Source: Paracoccus xiamenensis
GTDB taxonomy: Bacteria > Pseudomonadota > Alphaproteobacteria > Rhodobacterales > Rhodobacteraceae
Reading direction: 5' to 3'
Assembly (NCBI RefSeq): GCF_011308835.1
Contig: NZ_JAAOHY010000004.1
Span: 1-64,000 of the forward strand
Length of the DNA stretch: 64,000 nt
Both the position numbers and the translations under genes were made by a program. Shown here piece after piece: positions 1 to 9,221 of the stretch (its first letter is position 1; each line of letters begins with the position of its first letter). Below the pieces are notes generated by a model. It was not told the DNA's origin, made no database searches, and was given only the letters and a program-made list of their open reading frames with translations.

Positions 1-292
1 ACCTCACCGACGCGGTTGGCACGGAACGGAGTTGGTTTTGAACCTTGCAATTTTCTTGCCCAGTTGTTGAGTTTCGCCTTGTGTGGACGTGCCCGGCCCT
101 CGGGCGGGGGGTGCCGGGAGGGCATAACTGAACAACCAAGTCAAAGGCTGTTCTGGCGGAACCCGCAATGCTCGGTTTCGTTTATATCCGATGAAAGGCA
201 GGGTCTTAATAAGGATTGATCTTGGTTGCGCGCCGGGCAACGCGAGAACGTCTTAAGATATCGGACTGTCTAAATCATGGGAGGAGATATTC
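1..292. other. Intergenic leader, no gene seen
   Basis: No reading frame here looks like a real protein; short frames on both strands have no recognisable content. The stretch contains a G/C-rich inverted-repeat-like segment near positions 88-120 and a strong ribosome binding site (GGAGGAGA) just before the gene that starts at 293. It probably holds the promoter of that gene, but I cannot place the -35 and -10 boxes with confidence. Confidence 0.5.
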
Positions 293-700
293 ATGGACAA
301 GAAAACGGTTGTTGAGGCGATGCGCGACATGGACCTGTGCTTCATGTCCACCGTTGCCAAGGGCGGGGGCGTGTCGTCGCGTCCGATGTCGAATAATTCT
401 CAGGTTGAATGGGATGGCAGCAACTGGTTTTTCAGCAAAGGCGACACGCGCAAGGTTGACGAAATCGGGGAAAACCCGGCGACCGAGCTGACGTTTCAGG
501 GCAAGGATACCTGGATAGTGCTGTCCGGGAAGTCGAAACTTCATCAGGATGACAAGGAACTGTTCAAGAAGCATTGGACCGATGAACTCGATCAGTGGTT
601 CGAACAGGGGATCGACACGCCCGGCCTGACTTTGATCGAAGTGGCCGCCAGCCGCGCGGAGTGCTGGGGCAAGCCGGGTGATGGTGTCGTTGAATTGTGA
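293..700 (+). CDS. Pyridoxamine 5'-phosphate oxidase-fold general stress protein
   Basis: A 135-aa protein of the general stress protein 26 / PPOX-like split-barrel family, which bind FMN or related flavins in the cytoplasm. The opening (KKTVVEAMRDMDLCFMST), the SSRPM segment around residues 29-33 and the WFFSKGDTRKVDEI stretch fit this family, and the length is typical. The ATG at 293 follows a near-perfect GGAGGAG site. The exact substrate is unknown; members are usually linked to stress responses, which suits its position just upstream of a catalase. A hairpin lies between the two genes, so they may be separate transcripts. Confidence 0.85.
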   Translation: MDKKTVVEAMRDMDLCFMSTVAKGGGVSSRPMSNNSQVEWDGSNWFFSKGDTRKVDEIGENPATELTFQGKDTWIVLSGKSKLHQDDKELFKKHWTDELDQWFEQGIDTPGLTLIEVAASRAECWGKPGDGVVEL

Positions 701-733
701 GGCGGTGGCCTTAGGACGACCAGTGGTAAAACA

Positions 734-776
734 GCCGACGCGCCTGTCTGTCCATCTGGGCGGCAGATGCGTCGGC
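734..776 (+). terminator. Possible weak hairpin terminator after the PPOX gene
   Basis: Inverted repeat GCCGACGC (734-741) / GCGTCGGC (769-776) with a long 27-nt loop, followed only by a pyrimidine-rich CTCTCTTG stretch rather than a T-run. It may be a weak terminator or a structured katE leader. Confidence 0.35.
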
Positions 777-859
777 CTCTCTTGTGTCGAGTGACAGAAC
801 TCTAGCCAGAACGTGCGGCAGAAGCCGCGATCAGACATTCCAGCTAACGGAGACCGACC

Positions 860-2920
860 ATGGACAAGAAAACCCAGACAGGAAATGCAGGCGAAATGCA
901 TCAGCGCGCGGGCGACGACCAGCGGCTGACCACCAATCACGGCGTTCCAGTGTCGGACAATCAGAACAGCCTGAAGGCGGGGGCGAACGGCCCGACATTG
1001 CTGGAAGACTTCGTTCTGCGCGAGAAGATCTTTCATTTCGACCACGAACGGATCCCGGAACGCATCGTCCACGCGCGTGGCAGCGCGGCGCATGGCTATT
1101 TCGAATGCACCGACCCGATCCCGGATCTGTCCATTGCCAGCCTGTTTGCCGAAAAGGGCAAGCGCACGCCGGTATTCACCCGCTTCTCGACCGTCGCGGG
1201 CGGGGCTGGCAGTGTTGACACGCCGCGCGATGTGCGGGGCTTTGCGGTCAAGTTTTACACTGACGAAGGCAACTGGGATCTGGTTGGCAACAACATCCCG
1301 GTGTTTTTCATTCAGGATGCGATCAAGTTCCCTGACCTGATCCATTCCGTGAAGATGGAGGCCGATCGCGGCTATCCGCAGGCGGCGTCTGCGCATGACA
1401 CCTTCTGGGACTTCATCTCGCTGATGCCCGAAACGATGAACACCATGATCTGGGCCATGTCGGATCGCGCGATCCCGCGCAGTCTGCGGATGATGCAGGG
1501 CTTTGGCGTGCACACGTTCCGGCTGGTCAACGCCGATGGCAAATCGACATTCGTCAAGTTCCACTGGACGCCAAAGCTGGGCGTTCAGTCGCTGGTCTGG
1601 GACGAAAGCGCCAAGCTGCAGGGCGCGGACAACGACTTCCACCGCCGCGACCTGTTCGAGGCAATCGAGGCAGGCGATTACCCGGAATGGGAGCTCGCCA
1701 TTCAGGTCATCAGCGACGAACTGGCCGAAAGCCTGCCCTATTCGGTTCTGGACGCGACCAAGATCGTCCCCGAGGAAGACGCCCCCCTGCGCGTCATCGG
1801 CCGCATGGTGCTGGACCGCTGGCCGGACAACTTCTTTGCCGAGACGGAACAATCCGCCTTCCTGCCGTCCAACGTGGTGCCGGGGATCGACTTCACCAAC
1901 GACCCGCTGCTGCAGGGGCGGCTGTTCAGCTATCTCGACACCCAGAAATCCCGGCTGGGCACCACCAACTTCCACCAGATCCCGGTTAACGCGCCGAAAT
2001 GCCCCTTTGCGAACATGCAGCGCGACGGCATGATGCAGACGATGATCCCCAAGGGCCGGGCGAATTACGAACCCAACAGCCTTGATGAGGCAGGCGAGGA
2101 TCCCGGGCCGCGCGAAACCGGCACGGTGTTTCACACTTATGAAGACAATACCGAACTGGGCAATGAGCCTTCGGAAAAGCTGCGCAAGCGGGACGAGACG
2201 TTTGGCGACCATTACAGCCAGCCGCGCCAGTTCTGGCTAAGCCAGACCGATAATGAACGCGCCCATATCGCCAGCGCGATCACGTTCGAACTGTCCAAGG
2301 TCAGCCTGCCGCATGTGCGAGACCGCGTGCTGTCGGTAATCCAGAATATCCACGCCGACCTTGGCCAGCGTGTGGCCGACGGGCTGGGGATCGACCTGCC
2401 CAAGGCGGCGAAGCCCTTCCGCGAACCGGTCGAGCTTGCGCCCTCGGACGCGCTGTCGATCCAGAAGAACTGGAAAGACACGCTGGAAGGTCGCAAGATC
2501 GGCATTCTGTTCGCCGAAGGCTCGGACAAGGCGACCATCGACAAGCTGAAATCCGATGTCGAGGCGCAGGGCGGCAGCGTCATGCTGGTCGCGCCGAAGG
2601 TGGGTGAAATGAAGGTCAAGGGCGGCAAGCTTGCCGCTGATGGTCAGCTTGCCGGCAGCCCCTCGGTCATCTTTGACGCGGTTGCGATGGTGTTGATGCC
2701 TGAACAGGTTGAAAAGCTGAAAAAAGACGCCGCCGCAATGGCCTGGGTCAGCGACGCTTATGCCCATCTGAAAGCCATCGGCCATTGTCCGGGGTCCAAG
2801 GCTTTGCTGGATCACTGCCACATCGAAGCCGATGAGGGCGTCGTCAAGAACGAGGATTTCGTGGCCGCTGCAAGCAAACGCTATTGGGACCGAGAGCCGA
2901 AGGTCCGCGATCTGGCCTGA
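860..2920 (+). CDS. katE: Catalase HPII (large-subunit, monofunctional haem catalase)
   Basis: A 686-aa large-subunit catalase that breaks hydrogen peroxide into water and oxygen. The catalytic histidine is at about residue 71 in [13 protein letters not shown], the distal asparagine lies in [11 protein letters not shown], and the haem-ligand tyrosine in [14 protein letters not shown]. After the catalase core, a C-terminal flavodoxin/PfpI-like domain runs from about residue 535 ([13 protein letters not shown]) to the end; it is diagnostic of the large-subunit clade and absent from small catalases. Start at ATG 860 after an ACGGAGA site. A strong terminator follows. Stress-type regulation is likely but no operator was recognised. 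Confidence 0.96.
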   Translation: MDKKTQTGNAGEMHQRAGDDQRLTTNHGVPVSDNQNSLKAGANGPTLLEDFVLREKIFHFDHERIPERIVHARGSAAHGYFECTDPIPDLSIASLFAEKGKRTPVFTRFSTVAGGAGSVDTPRDVRGFAVKFYTDEGNWDLVGNNIPVFFIQDAIKFPDLIHSVKMEADRGYPQAASAHDTFWDFISLMPETMNTMIWAMSDRAIPRSLRMMQGFGVHTFRLVNADGKSTFVKFHWTPKLGVQSLVWDESAKLQGADNDFHRRDLFEAIEAGDYPEWELAIQVISDELAESLPYSVLDATKIVPEEDAPLRVIGRMVLDRWPDNFFAETEQSAFLPSNVVPGIDFTNDPLLQGRLFSYLDTQKSRLGTTNFHQIPVNAPKCPFANMQRDGMMQTMIPKGRANYEPNSLDEAGEDPGPRETGTVFHTYEDNTELGNEPSEKLRKRDETFGDHYSQPRQFWLSQTDNERAHIASAITFELSKVSLPHVRDRVLSVIQNIHADLGQRVADGLGIDLPKAAKPFREPVELAPSDALSIQKNWKDTLEGRKIGILFAEGSDKATIDKLKSDVEAQGGSVMLVAPKVGEMKVKGGKLAADGQLAGSPSVIFDAVAMVLMPEQVEKLKKDAAAMAWVSDAYAHLKAIGHCPGSKALLDHCHIEADEGVVKNEDFVAAASKRYWDREPKVRDLA

Positions 2921-2925
2921 GTCAT

Positions 2926-2957
2926 ATGGGCCGCCGGATCAGGCGGCCCATTTTCTT
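2926..2957 (+). terminator. Rho-independent terminator of katE
   Basis: A 10-bp perfect stem, ATGGGCCGCC (2926-2935) paired with GGCGGCCCAT (2942-2951), with a 6-nt loop, runs directly into TTTTCTTTT. It lies just after the katE stop codon. Confidence 0.85.
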
Positions 2958-2975
2958 TTCTCTGGATGAACGAAT

Positions 2976-4208
2976 ATGACAAACGGCAAGGACGCCGAAA
3001 CGCGCAAGGATGATCTGCGCACCGGCAAGCCCTACTGGCTGACCTCTTCCGGCATTTCCGTGCCTCACCGCGCCGATCCGGGCCGTGATCGTTTTGAGGT
3101 GATCGTCGTTGGCGCCGGTATTAGCGGCGCGCTGATGGCCGAGGCGTTGACGCGACAGGGCCGTAAGGTGCTTATCCTTGATCGTCGCGCGCCGGTCAGC
3201 GGATCAACCCCGGCCTCGACCGCCATGATCCAGCATGAAATCGACGTGCCGCTGACAAAACTTCAGGCGCAGCGCGGCGCGCGTGCGGCGAATGCCGCAT
3301 GGCGTCGGTCCGTTGCCGCCGTCAACGATCTGGTCGAGTTGGCCGAAAGGCTGACGATCAACTGCCAGATGCAGCGCAAGCCCGCCTTATATCTCGCGGG
3401 CAATCAGATGGACGCTGACGATCTTGCAGACGAGGCCGCGGCCAGACGCAAGATCGGGATCAGGGCCGAACTTATCGACCGCGCGACCCTCAAGGCCGAC
3501 TATGGTATGTCGCGCGCAGCCGCGATCCTGTCGCCGGATTCCGCAAGCGCGAACCCTGCGCAGTTGACGGCGGGATTGCTGCGCGCCTGCCGCAAGCGCG
3601 GCGCGCTGATTGCCGCGCCGGTCGAGGTCACTGATATGGCGGAACTTCCGGGCGGCGTAGCGCTCGCCACCAGTGACGGCCGTGTGCTGACAGCGGATCA
3701 CGCGGTTTTCTGCACAGGCTACGAATTCCTGCCCCAGATGCAGACGAAATCGCATCACGTCACATCGACCTGGGCGCTTGCGACAGGCAAGATAAAGAAT
3801 ATGCCAGTCTGGCTGAAGGATACGATTGTATGGGAAGCGTCCGATCCATACCTCTATTTCCGCAGCGATCCCTCGGGGCGGATCATCGCGGGCGGCGAGG
3901 ATGAGGAGGCATTAGAGCGAAACAGCGATACGAAGCTGCTGGCCCGCAAATCCAAGACCATCATCGCAAAGCTGGAAAAGCTGACAGGGCTCGGCGTCGG
4001 CCCGGCGGAATTTGCCTGGTCCGCGCCCTTCAGCGTGACCGATGACGGGCTGCCGATCATCGATCGGGTCAAGGCTCATGACCGGGTCTGGGCGGCGATG
4101 GGTTTCGGCGGAAACGGGATCACCTTCTCAATGATCGCGGCGCAGATTGTGACGGCTGGCATTGCTGGCGAAAAGGATCCGGACGCTGGGCTTTTCCGGC
4201 TAAGGTAG
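2976..4208 (+). CDS. FAD-dependent amino-acid-oxidase-type oxidoreductase
   Basis: A 410-aa protein of the DAO / glycine oxidase flavoprotein family. The dinucleotide-binding motif GAGISG is at residues 46-51 and is followed by the acidic end of the second strand (VLILDRR). A conserved C-terminal block (PIIDRV...WAAMGFGGNGITFSMIAA) contributes to FAD binding. These enzymes oxidise primary or secondary amines with release of hydrogen peroxide or transfer to an acceptor; the substrate cannot be read from the sequence. Its place after katE would make sense if it produces peroxide, but the terminator between them means it needs its own promoter. Confidence 0.85.
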   Translation: MTNGKDAETRKDDLRTGKPYWLTSSGISVPHRADPGRDRFEVIVVGAGISGALMAEALTRQGRKVLILDRRAPVSGSTPASTAMIQHEIDVPLTKLQAQRGARAANAAWRRSVAAVNDLVELAERLTINCQMQRKPALYLAGNQMDADDLADEAAARRKIGIRAELIDRATLKADYGMSRAAAILSPDSASANPAQLTAGLLRACRKRGALIAAPVEVTDMAELPGGVALATSDGRVLTADHAVFCTGYEFLPQMQTKSHHVTSTWALATGKIKNMPVWLKDTIVWEASDPYLYFRSDPSGRIIAGGEDEEALERNSDTKLLARKSKTIIAKLEKLTGLGVGPAEFAWSAPFSVTDDGLPIIDRVKAHDRVWAAMGFGGNGITFSMIAAQIVTAGIAGEKDPDAGLFRLR

Positions 4209-4330
4209 GGGCCGCGCCGCTGGGCAGTGCAGCCAGGCCAGACAAAGCGCATATGGATCAGCCGCATATTTCGGCCTTACCACCAGCGAAACCGGGCGGT
4301 TCCGAGGCTACTTAATCTTCCACGCTTATA

Positions 4331-4528
4331 TCGACCGGCATCTTCGACGGCCCACAGGTTCTTTGCCCCAGCCTTGCAGACACTCATGTGGTCTCGGGTG
4401 CGCTTCAACTGGTGCTGGGCGACTGGTCGTCCTTCTTCGACGGCTATCTCCTGTAATACCCGACCCGCCGCCAGAACTTTCCCGTGTTCAGGCTGATCGT
4501 CGATGCACTGAGGTATCGATCGAACTGA
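4331..4528 (+). pseudogene. C-terminal remnant of a LysR-family regulator
   Basis: Read in one frame, this segment gives LCPSLADTHVVSGALQLVL then GDWSSFFDGYLL, an in-frame TAA, and YPTRRQNFPVFRLIVDALRY. This matches the conserved end of the LysR substrate-binding domain (typically ...SGxLvpvLxdw...pgyyLyYPsrRq..P..raFidfl). No start codon, HTH domain or upstream body remains, so it is a decayed fragment. It marks the left edge of the accessory patch. The rest of 4209-4754 shows no other gene. Confidence 0.7.
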
Positions 4529-4754
4529 AATGGAGACCGCGACCACGGCCCTGAGCCGACCTTTGGGCCGAGCGTAGCGGATGACCGGTCCTGCCCCATA
4601 GCTCCGCTGGTGCTAAGTGCAGTGGCTGACCAGTGAATTTGGCCGTAAGTCCAGACGCTTTAACTGACTGCACCCAACCGGGGTCTGATTGCTACACCAA
4701 GACGCGACTATCTCGCATAAGCTGGGCGCATTATTTTGCGCGGTAGTTCAGCCT

Positions 4755-6041
4755 TCATCTGGCTTTGGGGATTGAGACGAGCCCTTGCTTGGACCATCCG
4801 TAGATCGTTGCGCGTGACACGCCGATCAGCTTTGCGACGTCTTTGGCACGCATCCCTTGATCCAGTGCCGCCTGTGCTTTCCGGATATTCTCAGGCGTCG
4901 CGAAGCTTGGCGCGCCGATACCCGGGCGTTCGGACTTCGCGGAAATACGCAACCGGGCCGCGCCTTTGGCGTTTGTCGGATCGACAAGGTGAGGCTCAAG
5001 CCATATTGCCCACCTACGCAAGGCGTTCCCCACCCGCAGCTTCGAAGCTTCGCTATTATATTTCCGGCTGAAACGCGCGCCGATTTCGTCGCCGATTTCG
5101 ACACCGGTCTGGTGCGGGTCTTCGAGTAGGATTTCCCTTGTGGATTGTAGCGTAGGAGCTTTCATGGCTGCGTGCCGGAGCGTGTCTTCGGCAGATGCAT
5201 TGTCAGGTACAAGCGAGTGAACTTTACCGTCGCGGACCTCGATCAACCCCAGCGCCACCAAGTCGGTGCGACTTCGATTTTTGTTCGCAGCGTCCCAATG
5301 CGATGCGGGAACAGCGTCATGGGACATTGTAAATTCGAGCGATGCAAGAGCTGATGGCGGGGCGGTGCCAGCGATGAAGAGGCGTTCGGAGCGCGGACTT
5401 TGACCACCGTTATCGCTAAGGATCCTCTGTAACTCTTCTGAGGGCGCGCCCACCTGCTTCAACACCGCGACGCGCCCTTGGCTGTCTGTATTAAGGAAAT
5501 TGTCGATTACTGTTGAATCTACGCCGATTGAGCGAAGTGGAGACCCCGCGGGAACCGCCATAGGGCGTGTATCACTTGGCCCATCGAGGGCAACAGGCTT
5601 GCGTAATACGTGGAGATAGACCGCCAGCGCCGCATCCCGGCTCAAAGCGTTCTGCAGCCCCCGTGTCGCGAGGGTCCGGAGTAAAAGCCCGAACAGGTCC
5701 TTGTCGCGTGACTTCTTACCTTTCAGGAACCGGGCGGCTCGCTTTCCGATTCCGCCGCTTGGTTCGACATCGTCAACCCGACCGAATTGGATCCATTCGG
5801 CACGCGTCGTGAGTGTCGCAACCACCGCTGAAGCATCACAGGACGGGTTCGGCTTAACGAACCACCCTTTCTCTCTATCGACTAGCTGTCCTTCTAGAAT
5901 GCGACCAGCATCCTCCACCACAATGGTCTGCGGTCCCATCTGCTTCCATCGACGCGTCCGCCTTCGGGTTTCGGTAGTAGAAGACTCGCCGCCATAGCTG
6001 GCGTCAATCTTGCCCGTGCCTTGGACGTCTGGAACAGGCAC
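4755..6041 (-). CDS. Unknown protein with C-terminal resolvase-type helix-turn-helix
   Basis: A 428-aa frame whose function I do not recognise. A GTG at 6041 or an internal ATG (MGPQTIVVED, residue 35) could start it. The middle contains a segment with SKLRVGNALRRWAIWLEPHL near residues 330-355, which looks like a winged-helix or DNA-contacting element. The last 40 residues (ENIRKAQAALDQGM...AKLIGVSRATIYGW) are a clear Hin/resolvase-like HTH. There is no recombinase catalytic domain. In its own frame, coding-like sequence (EVEAGASTSVPVPDVQG) extends upstream of the apparent start towards the adjacent frame, so this is probably the 3' part of a larger gene split by a frameshift. Base composition is lower in GC than flanking core genes. 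Confidence 0.6.
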   Translation of the reverse strand: MPVPDVQGTGKIDASYGGESSTTETRRRTRRWKQMGPQTIVVEDAGRILEGQLVDREKGWFVKPNPSCDASAVVATLTTRAEWIQFGRVDDVEPSGGIGKRAARFLKGKKSRDKDLFGLLLRTLATRGLQNALSRDAALAVYLHVLRKPVALDGPSDTRPMAVPAGSPLRSIGVDSTVIDNFLNTDSQGRVAVLKQVGAPSEELQRILSDNGGQSPRSERLFIAGTAPPSALASLEFTMSHDAVPASHWDAANKNRSRTDLVALGLIEVRDGKVHSLVPDNASAEDTLRHAAMKAPTLQSTREILLEDPHQTGVEIGDEIGARFSRKYNSEASKLRVGNALRRWAIWLEPHLVDPTNAKGAARLRISAKSERPGIGAPSFATPENIRKAQAALDQGMRAKDVAKLIGVSRATIYGWSKQGLVSIPKAR

Positions 6042-6061
6042 ACTTGTCGATGCGCCCGCCT

Positions 6062-6388
6062 CTACTTCCGCACAGATGCCAAAACCTCGCCGTTTTCGGT
6101 CGATTTCTCTCTGGCATACGTGTCGCTCGATCTTTCGAAAATAGAGTCAGGCTGGCAGTTGATGAATTGCAGACCAATGGAAGCCTTCTTGATGGCAAAT
6201 GAAACCGACAGGGAAAAATCGTCACCTTCGAGTGGAATCATTTCCTCTCCGAAAGAGGCTGAAACCTCCAATTCGTATCCATCCACAAAACGGTTGGACG
6301 TCGCACGAAGCCAGACATTGGCAATATGCGGGTCCAAAGGCGGCGGTGCTTTGACGTCGTAATCGACTATGAAATCCGGTTCTTCCAT
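6062..6388 (-). CDS. Unknown small protein, probably the 5' part of the split gene at 4755-6041
   Basis: From the ATG at 6388 this reads 108 aa beginning MEEPDFIVDYDVKAPPPLD, a beta-rich sequence with no family I can name. It ends with ENGEVLASVRK and a TAG only 20 bases before the start of the next frame. Shifting one base at that point continues naturally into AEVEAGASTSVPVPDVQG, which argues that both belong to one gene of about 540 codons. As annotated it could equally be an independent small gene cotranscribed with its neighbour. Confidence 0.5.
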   Translation of the reverse strand: MEEPDFIVDYDVKAPPPLDPHIANVWLRATSNRFVDGYELEVSASFGEEMIPLEGDDFSLSVSFAIKKASIGLQFINCQPDSIFERSSDTYAREKSTENGEVLASVRK

Positions 6389-7105
6389 GGGTAAAGCGCT
6401 CACTGCTACAGTAGCCCATATCATCCTAATGAACGGAACGGATGAAGGTTTCAACTCGGCCAAACCTCGGGCACACCTAATCGCCGGTTTGACTGGGCAC
6501 AAAGTGGTGCCGCTACTGGCTATGAATAGATACCTCGTTCGAAAAGCGCGACGGTTGCGTTCAAGCCGCCACAAAGAGTTGCCAACTTCTGCTCTTAGCA
6601 GTCATTCGTGCGAAGCGCAGTGAACGACCGCTTCCCGCCCAAGCTGCTTGTCGCCACCGTCTAGAAACGTAGGGTGCTTCCTTTGGCGCGGAACCGGCGA
6701 AATGTGGCTGTGTCCGCATCGCCTGAAGTCGTTCGACCCGCCTCTTCGTAGATAAAGCGGAAGGGCGGCTCAGATAAGCCGCGCTGCAGCGTTGCGGCAC
6801 CTGCGAGCGACCGGTAGGGCTTTAGGCTAGGGTCTTGAACCTACCGGTAAAGTTCGATTGTCGAGATAATAAGCATCTACCCACTGCAGTGGGCGCGAGC
6901 CTAACAAGCTATTGAAATAAAATATAAAATAATAATTAGCGTCGGAAACTTATTGCTCGTAAAGACGTCATCTTTGCGAAACAGTGTCCAAATCGAGCCC
7001 CCGCAACCAAAATCTATAAAGATATCAAACGCTTGGATGGTGACAAAGCAGTCGCGCATTCCCATCCGCACTTTACATCAACGCCACATCAACGTTTGAA
7101 GAGAC
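6389..7105. other. Non-coding accessory DNA
   Basis: About 700 bases with no convincing gene. Composition shifts strongly: 6900-7000 is rich in A and T (AATAAAATATAAAATAATAATT near 6914), unlike the rest of the window. It presumably includes the promoter for the minus-strand gene starting at 6388 and ends at the terminal TGATCC of an IS fragment at 7106. Confidence 0.5.
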
Positions 7106-7192
7106 TGATCCTCCCCTTTGAAGTGGTCCGCCGTTATGGTTAGGAAACGGAGGATCAAGAATGGCAAACAAGCGACCAAAACCGGAAGAAAT
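7106..7192 (+). mobile_element. 87-bp 5'-end fragment of the outer IS3-type element
   Basis: The segment starts TGATCCTCCCC and runs through the ATG and first ten codons (MANKRPKPEE) of an IS3-type orfA. It is an inverted, near-identical copy (one C fewer in a C-run) of 9190-9277, the 5' end of the larger element on the minus strand. It stops abruptly at the left edge of the inner IS. Confidence 0.85.
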
Positions 7193-7253
7193 AGAGGTGG
7201 TTCGGGGGATCTGAACAGGTATCGGGCGTTTTCTAAGTGGCTTTCCGCCTCGG

Positions 7254-8082
7254 TTATGCCGCTGCCGTTTCCGGCATCGACTGGTTGAAGTAGGCTTGAT
7301 CCGGGGTCATCCCGTCAAGCGATGAATGCGGGCGCCGACCGTTGTAGAAGGTCAGATATCGACCGATCCCGGCGCGGGCCTCGGGGACGCTGACATAGCC
7401 GTGCAGATAGACCTCCTCGTATTTGATCGTCCGCCAGAGGCGCTCGACGAAGACATTGTCGCGCCATGCGCCATGCGCCCTTGCTGATCCTGATGCCGTG
7501 GGCGGCCAGCACCTTGATGAACCCGGTCGAGGTGAACTGGCTGCCCTGGTCGGTGTTGAAGATCTCGGGCGTGCCGTATCGGGCCAAGGCTTCCTCGACG
7601 GCCTCGATGCAGAAATCCGCCTCCAGCGTGATCGACACCCGCCATGCCAAAACACGCCGGCTGAACCAGTCGACCACGGCCGCGAGGTAAATGAAGCCCC
7701 GGGCCATGGGGATGTAGGTGATGTCCATCGCCCAGGCCTGATTTGGCCGGGTGATGGGCAGGTTGCGCAGCAGATAAGGATAGATCTTGTGCCCCGGCGC
7801 CGGTTTCGAGGTGTTGGGCTTGCGGTAAAGCGCCTCGATGCCCATCCGCTTCATCAGCGTGGCGACATGCAGCCGCCCGACCGTGAAGCCCTCCTAAACC
7901 AGCAGGCCGCGCAGCATGCGGCTGCCCGCGAAGGGGAATTCCATATGCAGCCGGTCGATCCGGTGCATCAGCTTCAGGTCACTGTCCGGCACCGGGCGCG
8001 GCTTGTAATAGACCGCGCTTCGGCTGATCCCCAGCACATTGGCCTGGCGGCCGACACTGAGTTTCGCAGCAGGATCGATCAT
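7254..8082 (-). pseudogene. IS3-family transposase OrfB (inner element), inactivated
   Basis: An rve-type DDE integrase reading from MIDPAAKLSVGRQ through WAMDITYIPM (first Asp) and FNTDQGSQFTS (second Asp) to NVFVERLWRTIKYEEVYL (the Glu region). Two lesions kill it. An in-frame TAG at 7894-7896 replaces a codon between GLLV and EGFTVGRLH. A 7-base tandem duplication (GCGCCAT twice, 7461-7474) shifts the frame just before the last catalytic block. A short stretch around the usual ISMDG is also missing. It ends with MPETAAA. Confidence 0.85.
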
Positions 8083-8390
8083 CTTTTTGCGCTCGGCAAC
8101 AGACCGGCCTTGCCGAGCGCGACCGATAAAAAATCGTTCTCCAACGTCAACTCGTCGATCTTCGCATGCAAGGTCTTCACGTCGATGGCAGGTTCGGGAT
8201 CCGCTTTCGCGGTCTCGCCGAAAACTCCGGTCGCGCCTTCCAGAAGCTGATCGCGCCATTGCTTGATCTGGTTCGGATGCACGTCGAAATCCTGCGACAG
8301 CTCGATCAGGGTCTTCTCGCCCTTGATCGCGGCTACCGCGACCTTTGCCTTGAAAGCCGGGCTGTGATTCCGGCGCGGTCGTATTGCCAT
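8079..8390 (-). CDS. IS3-family transposase OrfA (inner element)
   Basis: A 103-aa DNA-binding subunit beginning MAIRPRRNHSPAFKAKVAVAAIKGE, with an HTH (TLIELSQDFDVHPNQIKQWRDQLL) and a leucine-rich tail (KIDELTLENDFLSVALGKAG) typical of IS3 OrfA. It is intact, but the partner OrfB is broken, so the copy should not be able to transpose by itself. Confidence 0.85.
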   Translation of the reverse strand: MAIRPRRNHSPAFKAKVAVAAIKGEKTLIELSQDFDVHPNQIKQWRDQLLEGATGVFGETAKADPEPAIDVKTLHAKIDELTLENDFLSVALGKAGLLPSAKR

Positions 8391-8475
8391 GGTCTTCTCC
8401 TCGCTCGCGGCATCATCCCGCCGTTGCGCAGAAAATCCACCTATCCGGCCTGTTCAGATCCCCCGAACCACCTCT

Positions 8476-8945
8476 CCGGACCCTGATCGTCAGGCATTCA
8501 CGGCTGCGTTCATCAAGGATGTTCAGCGTCCTGAACGCCTTGCCATCATCGGTCCGGCAATGGACGAAGTCGTAGGACCAGACATGGTCGCGGTATTCCG
8601 GTCGCAGCCGGACACAGGACCCGTCGTTCAGCCACAGCCGCCCCCTCTTTGGTTGCTTGACCGGCACTTTCAGCCCCTCCCGTCGCCATAGCCGCTCGAC
8701 GCGCTTGTCATTCAACAGCCAGCCTGCATTGCGCAGCAAAGCCGCGATCCGGCGATAGCCATAGCGCCCATATTGCCGAGCCAGCTCGATCATATCCGCA
8801 ACCAGACGGTCTTCGTCAGCCCGGCCCTGCAATCGCTTGCGTTGGGTCGATCGATGTTGGCCCAGCACCTGACAGGCGCGGCGTTCGGAAACGCCCAGCT
8901 CACCGCGGACATGAGCGATGCAGGCCCGGCGGCGAGCGGGGCTCA
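8476..8945 (-). pseudogene. IS3-family transposase OrfB (outer element), 3'-truncated
   Basis: Reads LSPARRRACIAHVRGELG, then QYGRYGYRRIAALLRNAGW, then YRDHVWSYDFVHCRTDDGKAFRTLNILDE, and stops at RECLTIRVR where the inner IS begins. It retains the first catalytic Asp of the DDE domain (WSYDF) but lacks the second Asp and Glu. It is non-functional. Confidence 0.85.
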
Positions 8946-9221
8946 GAAGTTTCCCCGCGCGGCCTCCGTCAGGATAAGCTTGTCCAGCGTCAGGTCAGAC
9001 ACCGCAGGTCGAAGCCGATCATTCTCCTGCTGCAGTCGCTTCAGATCCTTAAGCTGATCCACACCCATGCCACCATACTGCTTGCGCCAGCGGTAATAGG
9101 TCTGTTCAACAAACCCGATCTTCCTGATCGCGTCCAGACGGGACATCCCTTGCCCCATCAGAACCTCAACCTGCCGAAGTTTCGACACAATTTCTTCCGG
9201 TTTTGGTCGCTTGTTTGCCAT
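8943..9221 (-). CDS. IS3-family transposase OrfA (outer element)
   Basis: A 92-aa OrfA beginning MANKRPKPEEIVSKLRQVE, with the family's QGMSRLDAIRKIGFVEQTYYRWRK helix-turn-helix and a leucine-zipper-like tail. The orfB frame overlaps its 3' end in the -1 frame, the usual arrangement for programmed frameshifting in IS3 elements. Confidence 0.85.
   Translation of the reverse strand: MANKRPKPEEIVSKLRQVEVLMGQGMSRLDAIRKIGFVEQTYYRWRKQYGGMGVDQLKDLKRLQQENDRLRPAVSDLTLDKLILTEAARGNF

Larger units (their letters stand above)
7193..8475 (-). mobile_element. Inner IS3-family insertion sequence (about 1.28 kb)
   Basis: Bounded by a perfect 27-bp inverted repeat at 7193-7219 and 8449-8475 that contains TGGTTCGGGGGATCTGAAC. 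It carries an orfA and an orfB in the typical IS3 arrangement on the minus strand. It interrupts orfB of the outer element at 8476 on one side and abuts a 5'-end fragment of the outer element on the other. No target-site duplication is visible, in keeping with a later rearrangement. A 115-bp relic of the same element lies at 19149-19263. Confidence 0.85.

Noticed and set aside
275..2212. 645-codon open frame on the minus strand across katE
   Set aside because: It is antisense to a clear catalase; high GC with biased third positions creates long shadow frames, and its sequence has no family character.
6561..6800. 79-codon minus-strand frame in the accessory patch
   Set aside because: Arg/Ser-rich shadow-like sequence with no ribosome binding site or family resemblance.
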